From Arcanobacterium_A hippocoleae_A (GTDB taxonomy: Bacteria > Actinomycetota > Actinomycetes > Actinomycetales > Actinomycetaceae), in assembly GCA_040360365.1 (NCBI GenBank), contig CP136412.1: 64,000 bases of DNA; one strand, written 5' to 3'. The notes below the pieces were generated by a model. The model had not been told where the DNA came from, did not search any database, and saw only the letters and a program-made list of their open reading frames with translations. Below, piece after piece: positions 50,368 to 59,112 of this stretch. A program made the position numbers and the translations under genes. Position 1 is the stretch's first letter. Every line of letters starts with the position of its first letter.

Positions 50368-51540
50368 ATGACCGTTCTCGTGATTAATTCCGGGTCTTCC
50401 TCGATTAAATACCAGCTCATTGACCCAGCTAGCGGCGAAGCAATAGCTTCCGGGCTGGTTGAACGCATCGGTGAAGAAATCGGCCGCTACGAGCACAAGT
50501 ACGATGGCAAAACTACCGACATTGAAGAACCAATTGCAGATCATGGCGCAGGTTTGCGCAAAGTGCTCGAAATTTTCGACTCTGCCGGACCAAACTTGCA
50601 GGAAGCGAATATTAAAGCCGTCGGGCACCGCATTGTGCAAGGCGGAAAATACTTCGACCGGGCAGCTATTATCACCGACGAAGTACAAGCGCGCATTGAG
50701 CAGCTTTGTCCGCTCGCTCCACTACATAATCCGGCACATTTGAAAGGAATTGAAGTCGCCCGCAAACTGCTCGACGTACCGCATGTTGCCGTATTTGACA
50801 CTGCTTTCTTCCAGCATCTGCCAGCAGAATCTGCCACCTACGCGCTCGACCGTGAAGTGGCGGAAAAATATGAAATCCGCCGTTATGGCGCACACGGCAC
50901 CTCACACAAATTTATCTCGGAAAAAGTTTCGGAGCTGCTCGGGCGCGATGATTTGCGGCAGATTGTGCTTCATCTTGGCAATGGCGCATCGGTTTCTGCT
51001 GTAAAGAACGGGCAGGCATTCGATACTTCAATGGGATTAACCCCGCTCGAAGGTCTTGTGATGGGAACCCGCACCGGAGATATCGACCCTGCCGTCGTCT
51101 TCCATTTGCAGCGCGTGGCAGGAATGAGTGTAGACGAAGTAGATACTTTATTTAATAAGAAGTCTGGATTGAAGGGGCTGACGGGCGATAACGATATGCG
51201 TCAGGTGCGCATGCGTGCTGAAGCCGGTGAAACAAATGCGATTGAAGCACTCGAAGTTTACACTCACCGCATTTTGCGTTACATCGGTGCTTATACTGCG
51301 GAAATGGGCGGGCTTGACGTAATTACCTTTACTGCCGGTGTTGGCGAGAATGACGCGCATCTGCGTGCAGATGTTTGCGCTCGTCTTGCCCCATTCGGGG
51401 TAAAGATTGATACTGCGCTGAATGAAACACGTTCGAAAGAACCGCGCACAATTTCCACTGCAGACTCTGCAGTGCAGGTAATGGTGATTCCAACTAATGA
51501 AGAGCTTTCTATTGCACGCCAGGCAATGGAACTGATTTAA
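50368..51540 (+). CDS. ackA: Acetate kinase
   Basis: Makes ATP and acetate from acetyl phosphate. Seen: VLVINSGSSSIKYQL at the N-terminus (ASKHA phosphate-1), VGHRIVQGG, FDTAFFQHLP, YGAHGTSHKFI with the catalytic region, LHLGNGASVSAV, DTSMGLTPLEGLVMGTRTGDIDPA and FTAGVGENDAHLR. It has 390 residues and is intact. ATAGGAG precedes the ATG. A strong terminator follows, so pta-ackA is a closed unit. Confidence 0.96.
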   Translation: MTVLVINSGSSSIKYQLIDPASGEAIASGLVERIGEEIGRYEHKYDGKTTDIEEPIADHGAGLRKVLEIFDSAGPNLQEANIKAVGHRIVQGGKYFDRAAIITDEVQARIEQLCPLAPLHNPAHLKGIEVARKLLDVPHVAVFDTAFFQHLPAESATYALDREVAEKYEIRRYGAHGTSHKFISEKVSELLGRDDLRQIVLHLGNGASVSAVKNGQAFDTSMGLTPLEGLVMGTRTGDIDPAVVFHLQRVAGMSVDEVDTLFNKKSGLKGLTGDNDMRQVRMRAEAGETNAIEALEVYTHRILRYIGAYTAEMGGLDVITFTAGVGENDAHLRADVCARLAPFGVKIDTALNETRSKEPRTISTADSAVQVMVIPTNEELSIARQAMELI

Positions 51541-51567
51541 GCACACTGTTTCGCTGTACGATATCTG

Positions 51568-51622
51568 AAATATTTTTGGGGTTTTGACGGTACATCAGTT
51601 TACCGCCAAAACCCCAAATATT
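51568..51622 (+). terminator. Terminator of ackA
   Basis: AATATTTTTGGGGTTTTGAC with GGTA forms a stem of more than 20 pairs with TACCGCCAAAACCCCAAATA around a CATCAGTT loop, then TTTTGTG. Begins 28 bases after the ackA stop. Confidence 0.85.
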
Positions 51623-52225
51623 TTGTGTTAAAAAGTGCTCCGTATTTTTGTTTGTCTGTAACGGGTCTGACGGAGACGGCGTGCGGGGTATGCAGTGCGT
51701 GCGGTGAGTGTGCGGTCGGTGCATACAGCGCGTACGGGTAGTTGTGCGGTGCCTGTCGTTTTTATGAAGAATATTTTTAGGGCGCTGTATAGTCTTGTTC
51801 TGGTTCGATTCCAGTTTGTGTTCAGTTTCTGCTTGGGTTTAATTGGTTATGTTTATCCGGATTGTGCTGGGGTGCGCGTGTTTGTCGGTTCGCTAAGCCG
51901 ACGGATACGATCCCGCAGCTCGAAAATGCGGAAAGCCCTTTTCAGTTGGGTCCGGTTTAGCTGGTTCCAAGCAGTGTTTTGCACAGCGGTCAAGCTTGAT
52001 TTATGTAAAACACCGCTTTCCGCCCAAACAAACACAGATTGCATTCCACTAGCACGAATAAAAACATGAAGTCTCTGTTAAATGCGGGATGTATTTCTAA
52101 ACCCGGACGTATTTCTAAACCCGGATGTATTTCGCAGCAAATATTAGTAGAGTTAATGGGAATCACTTTTATTTTTATCCGCTCTTTTACCCGCTCTTTT
52201 TATCTACTCTCCGAAAGGAATACCC
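51623..52225. other. Non-coding stretch between ackA and the acetyltransferase gene
   Basis: About 600 bases with no supported gene. Two imperfectly paired arms near 51969-51983 and 52004-52018 (AGCAGTGTTTTGC / GTAAAACACCGCT) could form a hairpin. An 18-base unit, GTATTTCTAAACCCGGA, is tandemly repeated twice at about 52091-52126. Some T-arm-like sequence near 51800 is not part of a tRNA. Confidence 0.4.
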
Positions 52226-52690
52226 ATGGCAGTTGAATTGATTGAAAATGCAAGCCCGGAATTGGAAAACGCATTCGCAAAATTAATTCCGCAGCTTTCA
52301 AAATCATCTGCACCAATGAATATTGAGCAGCTTGAAACGTTCCTTGCACAAGATAACATCTACTTACTCGGCTACTTTTCCGAAAATACTGGCGATTCTA
52401 ACGACGGCACTCACGATAAAACGCGCAAACTCCTTGGAATGCTCACGCTCGTCACATTCGAAATTCCAACCGGCTGGCGTGCTTGGATTGAAGATGTAGT
52501 CGTAGACGAAGCTGCCCGCGGGCAAGGCGCCGGGCAGAAACTGGTGGAAGCAGCCGTCGATTTAGCAAATAAGATTGGCGCGAAATCGATTGATCTCACT
52601 TCACGCCCGTCACGTGAAGCAGCAAACCGGCTTTATCAGCGCTGCGGATTCGCAATGCGCGAGACGAATATTTATCGTTTCCAAGGTTGA
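52226..52690 (+). CDS. GNAT-family N-acetyltransferase
   Basis: Acetyl-CoA-dependent acetyltransferase of 154 residues. The core motif A is WIEDVVVDEAARGQGAGQKLVEAAVDLA with the pyrophosphate-binding RGQGAG; the C-terminal SREAANRLYQRCGFAMRETNIYRF is the usual motif B region. ATGGCAG start after AAAGGA. The substrate (protein, antibiotic, amino acid or polyamine) cannot be told. Confidence 0.88.
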   Translation: MAVELIENASPELENAFAKLIPQLSKSSAPMNIEQLETFLAQDNIYLLGYFSENTGDSNDGTHDKTRKLLGMLTLVTFEIPTGWRAWIEDVVVDEAARGQGAGQKLVEAAVDLANKIGAKSIDLTSRPSREAANRLYQRCGFAMRETNIYRFQG

Positions 52691-52853
52691 GAAATAAAAG
52701 CGCCGCCAAGCACAGCACCAAATATCACACCCAGCATATCCGCGATAAAAGCAAGGAAACACTTGCGAATTTTCGGGCCCCTTGACCCGTCATTCCCAAT
52801 ACAAGGCAGATATCCTAGAAAGGAAGATAACCTTTATAGGAGAGATTCGAAGA

Positions 52854-54530
52854 ATGGCTGAGATTAAATACAAGGATATGCTCCCAGTAGGGCCAGACAA
52901 GACCGAATACCGCCTGCTGAGCAAAGAAGGCGTGAGCGTAGTTGCAGGTCCGAATGGGATGAAGTTTCTGCAGGTTGCAGAGAGTGCGCTTGAGCTGCTT
53001 TCTGAAACTGCATTTCACGATATCAACCACTACTTGCGTACTGCACATTTGCAGCAGCTTGTGAAAATCACTGAAGACCCTGAAGCTTCCCCGAATGATC
53101 GTTTTGTGGCAAAGACGCTGCTGCGGAACGCCAATATTGCTGCCGACGGTGTCCTGCCGATGTGCCAAGATACAGGTACGGCGATTATTAAGGGTGAGCG
53201 CGGGCAGCATGTGCTGACTCCCGGAGTTGACGAAAAGGCACTTTCGCAAGGTGTACAAAATACTTACGAGAAATACAATCTGCGTTATTCACAGAATGCC
53301 CCGCTCTCAATGTACGAGGAGAAGAATACTGGAACAAATCTTCCGGCACAGATTGAGATTTATGCCGATACGCATCCAGGGCACGAACTTGAATATCACT
53401 TTCTGTTCATGTCTAAAGGCGGCGGTTCAGCAAATAAGTCTTACCTTTACCAGGAGACAAAGGCAATTTTGAACCCAGATTCGATGATGCCGTTCCTCGA
53501 AGGAAAGATTCGCTCGCTCGGCACTGCAGCCTGCCCGCCATATCATTTAGCGATTGTAATCGGCGGTACTTCTGCCGAGTTCGCTTTGAAAACGGCAAAG
53601 TATGCTTCAGCGAAGTATCTCGACGAGCTGCCCACCCACGGCGGTGAAGAGGGGTACGGGTTCCGAGATATCGAGATGGAAGCGCAGGTTTTGGAACTGA
53701 CTCGGCAGATTGGAATCGGAGCACAATTTGGCGGAAAATATTTCTGCCATGATGTGCGGGTAGTCCGTTTGCCGCGTCACGGTGCTTCTCTGCCGGTAGC
53801 AATCGCTGTTTCATGCTCGGCAGACCGCCAGGCGAAAGGCAAGATTACTCCAGAGGGAATCTTTATTGAACAGCTCGAATTTAATCCAGGGCAGTTCTTG
53901 CCGGCAACCACTGATGCCGAAATCGGGCACCAGGAGGGCGACGAAGTAATTAAGATTGACCTGAATCGTCCGATGGATGAGGTGCGTGCGGAACTTTCGA
54001 AATATCCAATCAAAACCCGTCTTTCGCTCACCGGCACGATTATTGTGGCACGCGATATTGCACATGCAAAGATTCGCGAGCGCATTGACAATGGTGAAGA
54101 TATGCCGCAGTACATGAAAGATCATCCGGTTTATTATGCCGGCCCGGCAAAGACTCCGGAAGGCAAACCGTCGGGTTCGTTCGGTCCGACTACTGCCGGC
54201 CGGATGGATCCGTATGTCGGCCCATTCCAGGCCCGCGGCGGATCAATGGTAATGCTGGCGAAAGGAAACCGTTCACAGCAAGTAACAGATGCCTGCAAGC
54301 AGTATGGCGGATTCTATCTTGGATCAATCGGCGGTCCGGCTGCGCAGCTTGCAGAAGACTGTATTAAACATGTTGAACTGCTTGAATACCCAGAGCTTGG
54401 AATGGAAGCTGTATGGAAAATTGAAGTTGAAGATTTCCCAGCTTTCATTGTGGTAGATGATAAGGGCAATGATTTTTTCGCTGGTTCGCAGGAAGTTTCA
54501 GTAACTATCGGCAGGCGTCCGGGGATTTAA
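52854..54530 (+). CDS. fumA: Fumarate hydratase, class I (iron-sulfur)
   Basis: Reversible hydration of fumarate to malate. An oxygen-sensitive 4Fe-4S enzyme of the fused FumA/B type. Candidate cluster cysteines are in VLPMCQDTGTAI, LGTAACPPYH and VSCSADR. Other blocks: FLFMSKGGGSANKS, VIGGTSAEFALKTAK, GHQEGDEVIKIDL, GTIIVARDIAHAKI and FGPTTAGRMDPYV. I choose the ATG at 52854 (MAEIKYKDMLP) after AGGAGA; the upstream in-frame extension is not conserved. About 558 residues. With sucCD it suggests a partial TCA cycle. Confidence 0.94.
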   Translation: MAEIKYKDMLPVGPDKTEYRLLSKEGVSVVAGPNGMKFLQVAESALELLSETAFHDINHYLRTAHLQQLVKITEDPEASPNDRFVAKTLLRNANIAADGVLPMCQDTGTAIIKGERGQHVLTPGVDEKALSQGVQNTYEKYNLRYSQNAPLSMYEEKNTGTNLPAQIEIYADTHPGHELEYHFLFMSKGGGSANKSYLYQETKAILNPDSMMPFLEGKIRSLGTAACPPYHLAIVIGGTSAEFALKTAKYASAKYLDELPTHGGEEGYGFRDIEMEAQVLELTRQIGIGAQFGGKYFCHDVRVVRLPRHGASLPVAIAVSCSADRQAKGKITPEGIFIEQLEFNPGQFLPATTDAEIGHQEGDEVIKIDLNRPMDEVRAELSKYPIKTRLSLTGTIIVARDIAHAKIRERIDNGEDMPQYMKDHPVYYAGPAKTPEGKPSGSFGPTTAGRMDPYVGPFQARGGSMVMLAKGNRSQQVTDACKQYGGFYLGSIGGPAAQLAEDCIKHVELLEYPELGMEAVWKIEVEDFPAFIVVDDKGNDFFAGSQEVSVTIGRRPGI

Positions 54531-54622
54531 TTGTTAAGTACGATTCGTTTTATTTATCTGATTTGCGCGGTATGTTCGTTCTGCAGCGGCGCATCAGAGC
54601 TTAACGGTAAGTACTAAATCTG

Positions 54623-54675
54623 TAAAAGCGGTTTTTGTGAATCCGAGATTTTCAGGGTTTACAGAAGCCGCTTTT
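54623..54675 (+). terminator. Terminator of the fumarase gene
   Basis: AAAAGCGGTTTTTGTGAATC pairs with GGTTTACAGAAGCCGCTTTT, with a few G-U pairs, and is followed by TGTTTTGTTTTTC. About 95 bases after the fumarase stop. The remainder of the 420-base gap up to 54950 has no supported gene. Confidence 0.8.
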
Positions 54676-54950
54676 TGTTTTGTTTTTCAAAATATGGTTG
54701 TTGGTTGTTTCTTTTATATTTTGCAGGAGTAACTTATATTCGGCAGAGGGTACAGCTGAACTTTTTGCCGAAAAATTTCCAGCCAGCTTTAACTAACGGT
54801 CCATTCTTCAAGCGCACTATTGGAAAAATTTCAATAAGTATCTTTGCCGAAAAGCACGGAAATTTTCGGGATAAGCACCCTTATACTAATAACAGCAGAT
54901 TTTTAGTTTAATTTTGGTTTTCATTACATAAAATTTAGAAATGAGGCATT

Positions 54951-55673
54951 ATGTGGAGTGCGCATCCTGTAGTTGGTTTTGATACCGAAACCACTGGTAT
55001 TGATTCATGTACCGACCGATTGGTTACAGCATCGGTAATCGTAGTAGATAACGACGGCACTCACAAACACTATTGGCTTGCCGATCCCGGAGTTGAAATT
55101 CCTGATCGGGCAGCAGCGGTACATGGTATTTCGACGGAAAAAGCACGCGCTGAGGGCCGTCCGATTATCGAAGTGCTGACAGAAGTTTCCGCGCTGCTGT
55201 TTGAACATTTAGCAGCAAAACATCCGATTGTGGCTTTTAATTCCGGATACGATATCACTTTGCTCGAAAATGAGCTTGCCCGGCATGGGCTGCCAACGCT
55301 TGAAGAGCAGCTCGGGCAAGAAATTGCACCGATTCTTGACCCGTTCTTGCTTGATAAATACGTCGATAAGTGGCGGAAAGGAAAACGCAAGCTGGAAAAT
55401 GTCGCAATGCACTATGGTGTCTGGGCAGATGACGCTTTCCATAATGCTGAAGCCGATGTGCTTGCCACACTGCGGGTGCTCGCCGCAATTGCAGAAAAGT
55501 TTGCCGGAAATACTGAGGGAAAAGATATTACCCAGATGAGTTTAACTGAGCTAATGCGGGTGCAGCGCGAAGTGCACAATGAATCTGAGGAATATTTCCG
55601 CAATCTTGCAATCAGAAACGGACGAAACCCCTCGCCTGTCACCGGCTGGCCTGTGGCACGCGAAATTCAGTAA
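54951..55673 (+). CDS. DEDDh 3'-5' exonuclease (DnaQ-like)
   Basis: Predicted exonuclease acting on DNA or RNA 3' ends, as in the DnaQ/epsilon superfamily. Motifs: ExoI VVGFDTETTGID (Asp and Glu), the AAVHGIS region, ExoII IVAFNSGYDITLL, and ExoIII HNAEADVLATLRVL (His and Asp). It has 240 residues and is a stand-alone domain without a BRCT or polymerase part. GAGG precedes the ATG. No operon partner. Confidence 0.88.
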   Translation: MWSAHPVVGFDTETTGIDSCTDRLVTASVIVVDNDGTHKHYWLADPGVEIPDRAAAVHGISTEKARAEGRPIIEVLTEVSALLFEHLAAKHPIVAFNSGYDITLLENELARHGLPTLEEQLGQEIAPILDPFLLDKYVDKWRKGKRKLENVAMHYGVWADDAFHNAEADVLATLRVLAAIAEKFAGNTEGKDITQMSLTELMRVQREVHNESEEYFRNLAIRNGRNPSPVTGWPVAREIQ

Positions 55674-55849
55674 TTTTCGAAAAGCAGCACCGCGGCATTA
55701 TTCTGCGCATGTAATATTTCCGCACATCCGGGACTTAATTGCCGTATTTTCCGGCAAATACTGAAAAATAGGCAGAAATGTGAAAGCTGTAACTCTGAAT
55801 TTTTCCTGCCGGTTAGCCCAAACAGGAAATTTTCCGCAAGAATTAAACC

Positions 55850-56656
55850 ATGCTTGATTTACAAACTACTCTTTATGAACAAATGCATGCTGGCAAGCAT
55901 AAAGCTGATGAACTGAAAACTCCGTTTAAGTTTCTGATTGCCACAATGCTTGCCGGTTTATATATCGGTATCGCCGACGTATATATGATGACGGCAGCCG
56001 GCCCGTTCTTTGTATCCGACGCGCCCGCTACAATGCTTGTTGCCGGTCTCGTTTTTGGAATCGGTTTAGTTCTTGTCGTATTTGCCGGCGCAAATCTTCT
56101 CACCTCCGCGATGATGGCTCTGCCGCATGCAGCTGCCGGAAAAATGATTTCATGGCAGCGCGCTGCTCTTGCTTTGCTGCTAATTTTCCTTGGGAATCTA
56201 ATCGGTTCAGTTGTTTTCGCTTACCTGATGGCACATAGCGGAGTATTTGACGACGGCACTGCAGCACGTGAAATGCTTAATTATCTTGTTCATTCTAAGA
56301 CCGCCAAACCAACCCTTGCCCTCTTTATCCGCGGTATTTTCTGTAATGTCCTGGTTTGCGGCGGTATCTGGATGGCAGCGCGCACAAAGAACGACTGCGC
56401 AAAAATTCTGATTCTGCTGCTTTCAATTGCAACTTTTATCACGGCAGGATTTGAGCATGTGGTAGCAAATATGACCACGATTTCCCTCGGGATGTTCGTC
56501 GGCAGCCCTGATGCTGCACTTGGCGGTTTTGCCTGGAACTTGCTCTGGGTAGGTCTTGGAAATCTTGTCGGCGGGATGCTCATCGTCGGCGGTTCTTACT
56601 ATGTGTATGCCGGCCCGGCAAAGGCACCGGATGCAGGAATGAGCGATACGCACTAA
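55850..56656 (+). CDS. Formate/nitrite transporter family channel
   Basis: Pentameric channel for formate or nitrite, 268 residues, six membrane segments. Seen: AGLYIGIADVYMM in TM1, FAGANLLTSAMMALPHA (the GxELFT-type loop), GNLIGSVVFAYL, the GIFCNVLVCGGIW motif, AGFEHVVANMT with the central gating His, and the LVGGMLIVGG final segment. Formate export fits a fermentative life with pta-ackA, but a NirC-type nitrite role cannot be excluded. Strong terminator downstream. Confidence 0.9.
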   Translation: MLDLQTTLYEQMHAGKHKADELKTPFKFLIATMLAGLYIGIADVYMMTAAGPFFVSDAPATMLVAGLVFGIGLVLVVFAGANLLTSAMMALPHAAAGKMISWQRAALALLLIFLGNLIGSVVFAYLMAHSGVFDDGTAAREMLNYLVHSKTAKPTLALFIRGIFCNVLVCGGIWMAARTKNDCAKILILLLSIATFITAGFEHVVANMTTISLGMFVGSPDAALGGFAWNLLWVGLGNLVGGMLIVGGSYYVYAGPAKAPDAGMSDTH

Positions 56657-56839
56657 CAAAATCCAATTTGTAAAAATTTCACGAATATCAACTCATATCA
56701 AGCGGGAAATATTTCCCTGAACAGAGCCGTGCTCAGCTGTATTAGGGAAATAAGTGGGTATTGTGCTCGTAAAATAGTTCAGATTTCGATAATTTTATGA
56801 GTGCATTTCAGTTTGCGTTTGGGAATAAATCGTATCAGG

Positions 56840-56870
56840 TGTGCGGCTTTTGAGGTTCAAAAGCCGCACA
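56840..56870 (+). terminator. Perfect 12-bp hairpin after the formate/nitrite channel gene
   Basis: TGTGCGGCTTTT (56840-56851) and AAAAGCCGCACA (56859-56870) pair perfectly around GAGGTTC. It lies 184 bases after the stop codon and can act in either direction. Confidence 0.75.
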
Positions 56871-57050
56871 TTTGGAAATCCCGTGTGCTGAAGTATGCGC
56901 AGCGCACGTATCATATTGCAGGTATGGATTTATGGATTGCAATCATTCGAGATTATAGCGTTCCTTGCGGCCGGTTTGACTCCGCTTTGGATAGCGAGCC
57001 GGTAAATTATAGAAACAAACTGAAATCCAATATCTGTAAAGCAGAAAATA

Positions 57051-57086
57051 GGGAGTGCTCATCGGAATTTTCCTACAAGCACTCCC
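57051..57086 (-). terminator. Probable terminator of the deoxyribose operon
   Basis: GGGAGTGCT pairs with AGCACTCCC across an 18-base loop, about 85 bases past the deoK stop on the minus strand. The remainder of 56871-57169 holds nothing recognised. Confidence 0.6.
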
Positions 57087-57169
57087 GATTAATTTAACGG
57101 GACTAATCGCAGCCAATATAGAAGCGTCACTCATCTGCCAGAAGCAAAACCCTATCCGCTCTGCCGCAT

Positions 57170-58084
57170 CTAAATATTTCGAATAGTTTGTTCAAATTCT
57201 GCTAAAGCAGCATAAGAAGTTTGCGTGCCGAAACGTGTAACGGAATCAGCAGCATATGCATTTGCCATTCGCAATGACTTCTCGATATCCTGTGTCTTCA
57301 CCAAATAGCGGCTAAAGCATCCAATGAAAGCATCTCCCGCTCCCGTAGAATCATATGCTTGTACATCTTCGGCAGGTACTAGCAGCTCCCGTTCACGGCT
57401 CATCCAGAGCACACCTCTTGAACCCAATGTGACAATTACATTCTTCATCCCTGCTTCCAGCAGTGCCGAAGCAGCATTTCGAATATCGTCAATGGAATCC
57501 ACCGGCATACCTGTGAGAAGTGAAAGTTCACTCTCATTTGGCACGAAAAATTCACATCCGCGAACCTCATTGAGCATCAAATCGGGTTGTGCTGGAGCCG
57601 GATTAAGCAATACTGGAATATTATGCGCATTACCGAAACGAATCGCTGCATAAACTGTTTCCAGCGGAATCTCCAACTGGAGCACAATCAACTTACACTT
57701 AGCGATGTCAGCGGCAGCAGCATCAATATCTTCCGGAACCAGCTGCGCATTGGCACCTTTCACAATAATAATTGAGTTGCGGGAATCTGGATCAACGAAA
57801 ATTGGAGCCACACCTGATGTTGCTTCAGTGGGAAGCACATACCGCGTATCAATCCCGTTTTCAGCAAAATTACGAATAGTGTTCTGTGCAAATATGTCAT
57901 TTCCCACACGAGTCAGCATCAGAACTTCCGATCCAAGCCGTGCTGCTGCCACAGCCTGATTCGCCCCTTTACCGCCGCATCCCATTTTGAAATCTGGAGC
58001 TTCAATCGTTTCACCTTCTTTTGGCATCCGATTAATATAGGAGATCAGATCAACCATATTTGAACCAATTACTGCAATATCCAC
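57170..58084 (-). CDS. deoK: Deoxyribokinase / ribokinase-family kinase
   Basis: Phosphorylates 2-deoxy-D-ribose to the 5-phosphate, the substrate of DeoC. PfkB family: MDIAVIGSNMVDLISYINRMPKEGETIEAP, GCGGKGANQAVAAARLG near residue 33, FVPNESELSLLTGMPVD, VTLGSRGVLW and the catalytic DSTGAGDAFIGCF. The N-terminus is close to what I recall of Salmonella DeoK (IGSNMVDL in place of the GSINADH of ribokinase). It has 304 residues, intact. The GTG start lies 2 bases after the preceding stop, with AAGGAG inside that gene, so translation is coupled. Ribose as substrate is the alternative. Confidence 0.85.
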   Translation of the reverse strand: MDIAVIGSNMVDLISYINRMPKEGETIEAPDFKMGCGGKGANQAVAAARLGSEVLMLTRVGNDIFAQNTIRNFAENGIDTRYVLPTEATSGVAPIFVDPDSRNSIIIVKGANAQLVPEDIDAAAADIAKCKLIVLQLEIPLETVYAAIRFGNAHNIPVLLNPAPAQPDLMLNEVRGCEFFVPNESELSLLTGMPVDSIDDIRNAASALLEAGMKNVIVTLGSRGVLWMSRERELLVPAEDVQAYDSTGAGDAFIGCFSRYLVKTQDIEKSLRMANAYAADSVTRFGTQTSYAALAEFEQTIRNI

Positions 58085-58086
58085 AA

Positions 58087-59064
58087 TTATTTCTCCTTGA
58101 TTCCAGTAGTCACACTAAATCTACGCATCTCACCAGCAGCCAGCTCAATCAGCGTACCTGCAGCTTTCGCAGCTAAGAATCCTTCAGGACGCGAAGTCCC
58201 CGGCAAAACGAATGCCGCAACTTGCTGGTCCTCATTAAAAAGAATCCATCTTGTAGCTACTGGAAAATCAGCTGTTGCAAACTGCGTAATAAATACGGTT
58301 CCGTCTGGAGCTGCTAACTCAAATTCTACATTCTCACCATAAGCCGGCAAATCATCAGCAAAATAAACTATTTCCGGATCAAACTCTTTCGCGCTTTGCA
58401 AAGAATCTGCAGCAATTTCGCCTGAAAGAATCTGTTTGTTAATTTGCGTCCAGCGTTCAGTTGGCACTACATGCGCTGGAATAGAACGACGCAATTCAAA
58501 TGCTCCATCCGGAAGGTTCTGTTTCATCTGCCCATTCTCTACAAAGGCATAATTCATATGGCACATATATTGCAATGGCATTGACGCGGATGCTGAAAGA
58601 TTCTCAACTGCTAAATCAATATCAAATAGTGTTGAATTCGCAGTTAATTTCACCGACGGCTGTGCACGATAATGGTTTCCGAAACCTCGTACATACTCAT
58701 ATGAACTAACCGCTTTTACAGATTTATTATCCGAATCTATCTCAATCCACGCCGAATCCATTACAGCCGTCGGAAATTCTCCGTGCAAGGGGTGCGTGTC
58801 TTCCGGAGATGGACAGCCCGCAGCTAACAACCCTGAATGGAAAGCAAAGCAACCGTAAACATCCGAAATTTCGGTGGCCGGCTGCGGCTGGCGAAACATA
58901 TTTTTCATCCGCAAAGAATGGCCGTCGAAATTGGCATCCCAAATAATTTGTCCGAAAAACGGCAGCACTTCCACAAAACCACGCGAATTTTTAATACTCA
59001 GACTTTCAATACCTTTCGGATATTTCTTCGCAATAACCTCAAAATCACCGGTCTTCATCACCAA
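58087..59064 (-). CDS. Aldose 1-epimerase-like (DUF4432) protein of the deoxyribose operon
   Basis: Galactose-mutarotase-fold protein of about 324 residues. It has FGQIIWDANFDGHSL near the start, GCFAFHSGLLAAGCPSPEDTHPLHGEFP with the conserved His residues near residue 100, MPLQYMCHMNYAF, and LPGTSRPEGF near the end. In Salmonella a DUF4432-type gene (deoX) accompanies deoK and deoP, and its product has been linked to deoxyribose mutarotation; the same arrangement here supports that role (inference). Start ATG at 59058 or the codon just upstream, with a poor Shine-Dalgarno sequence. Confidence 0.78.
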   Translation of the reverse strand: MVMKTGDFEVIAKKYPKGIESLSIKNSRGFVEVLPFFGQIIWDANFDGHSLRMKNMFRQPQPATEISDVYGCFAFHSGLLAAGCPSPEDTHPLHGEFPTAVMDSAWIEIDSDNKSVKAVSSYEYVRGFGNHYRAQPSVKLTANSTLFDIDLAVENLSASASMPLQYMCHMNYAFVENGQMKQNLPDGAFELRRSIPAHVVPTERWTQINKQILSGEIAADSLQSAKEFDPEIVYFADDLPAYGENVEFELAAPDGTVFITQFATADFPVATRWILFNEDQQVAAFVLPGTSRPEGFLAAKAAGTLIELAAGEMRRFSVTTGIKEK

Positions 59065-59112
59065 TTTCGGGAACTGCGTAAAAGTTCACGATAAAGATTT
59101 ATCCTAAGCATT

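Noticed and set aside
51780..51840. tRNA-like T-arm (CTGGTTCGATTCCAG)
   Set aside because: The T-loop motif is present, but I could not build an acceptor stem, D-arm or anticodon arm around it, and the fifth T-stem pair fails.
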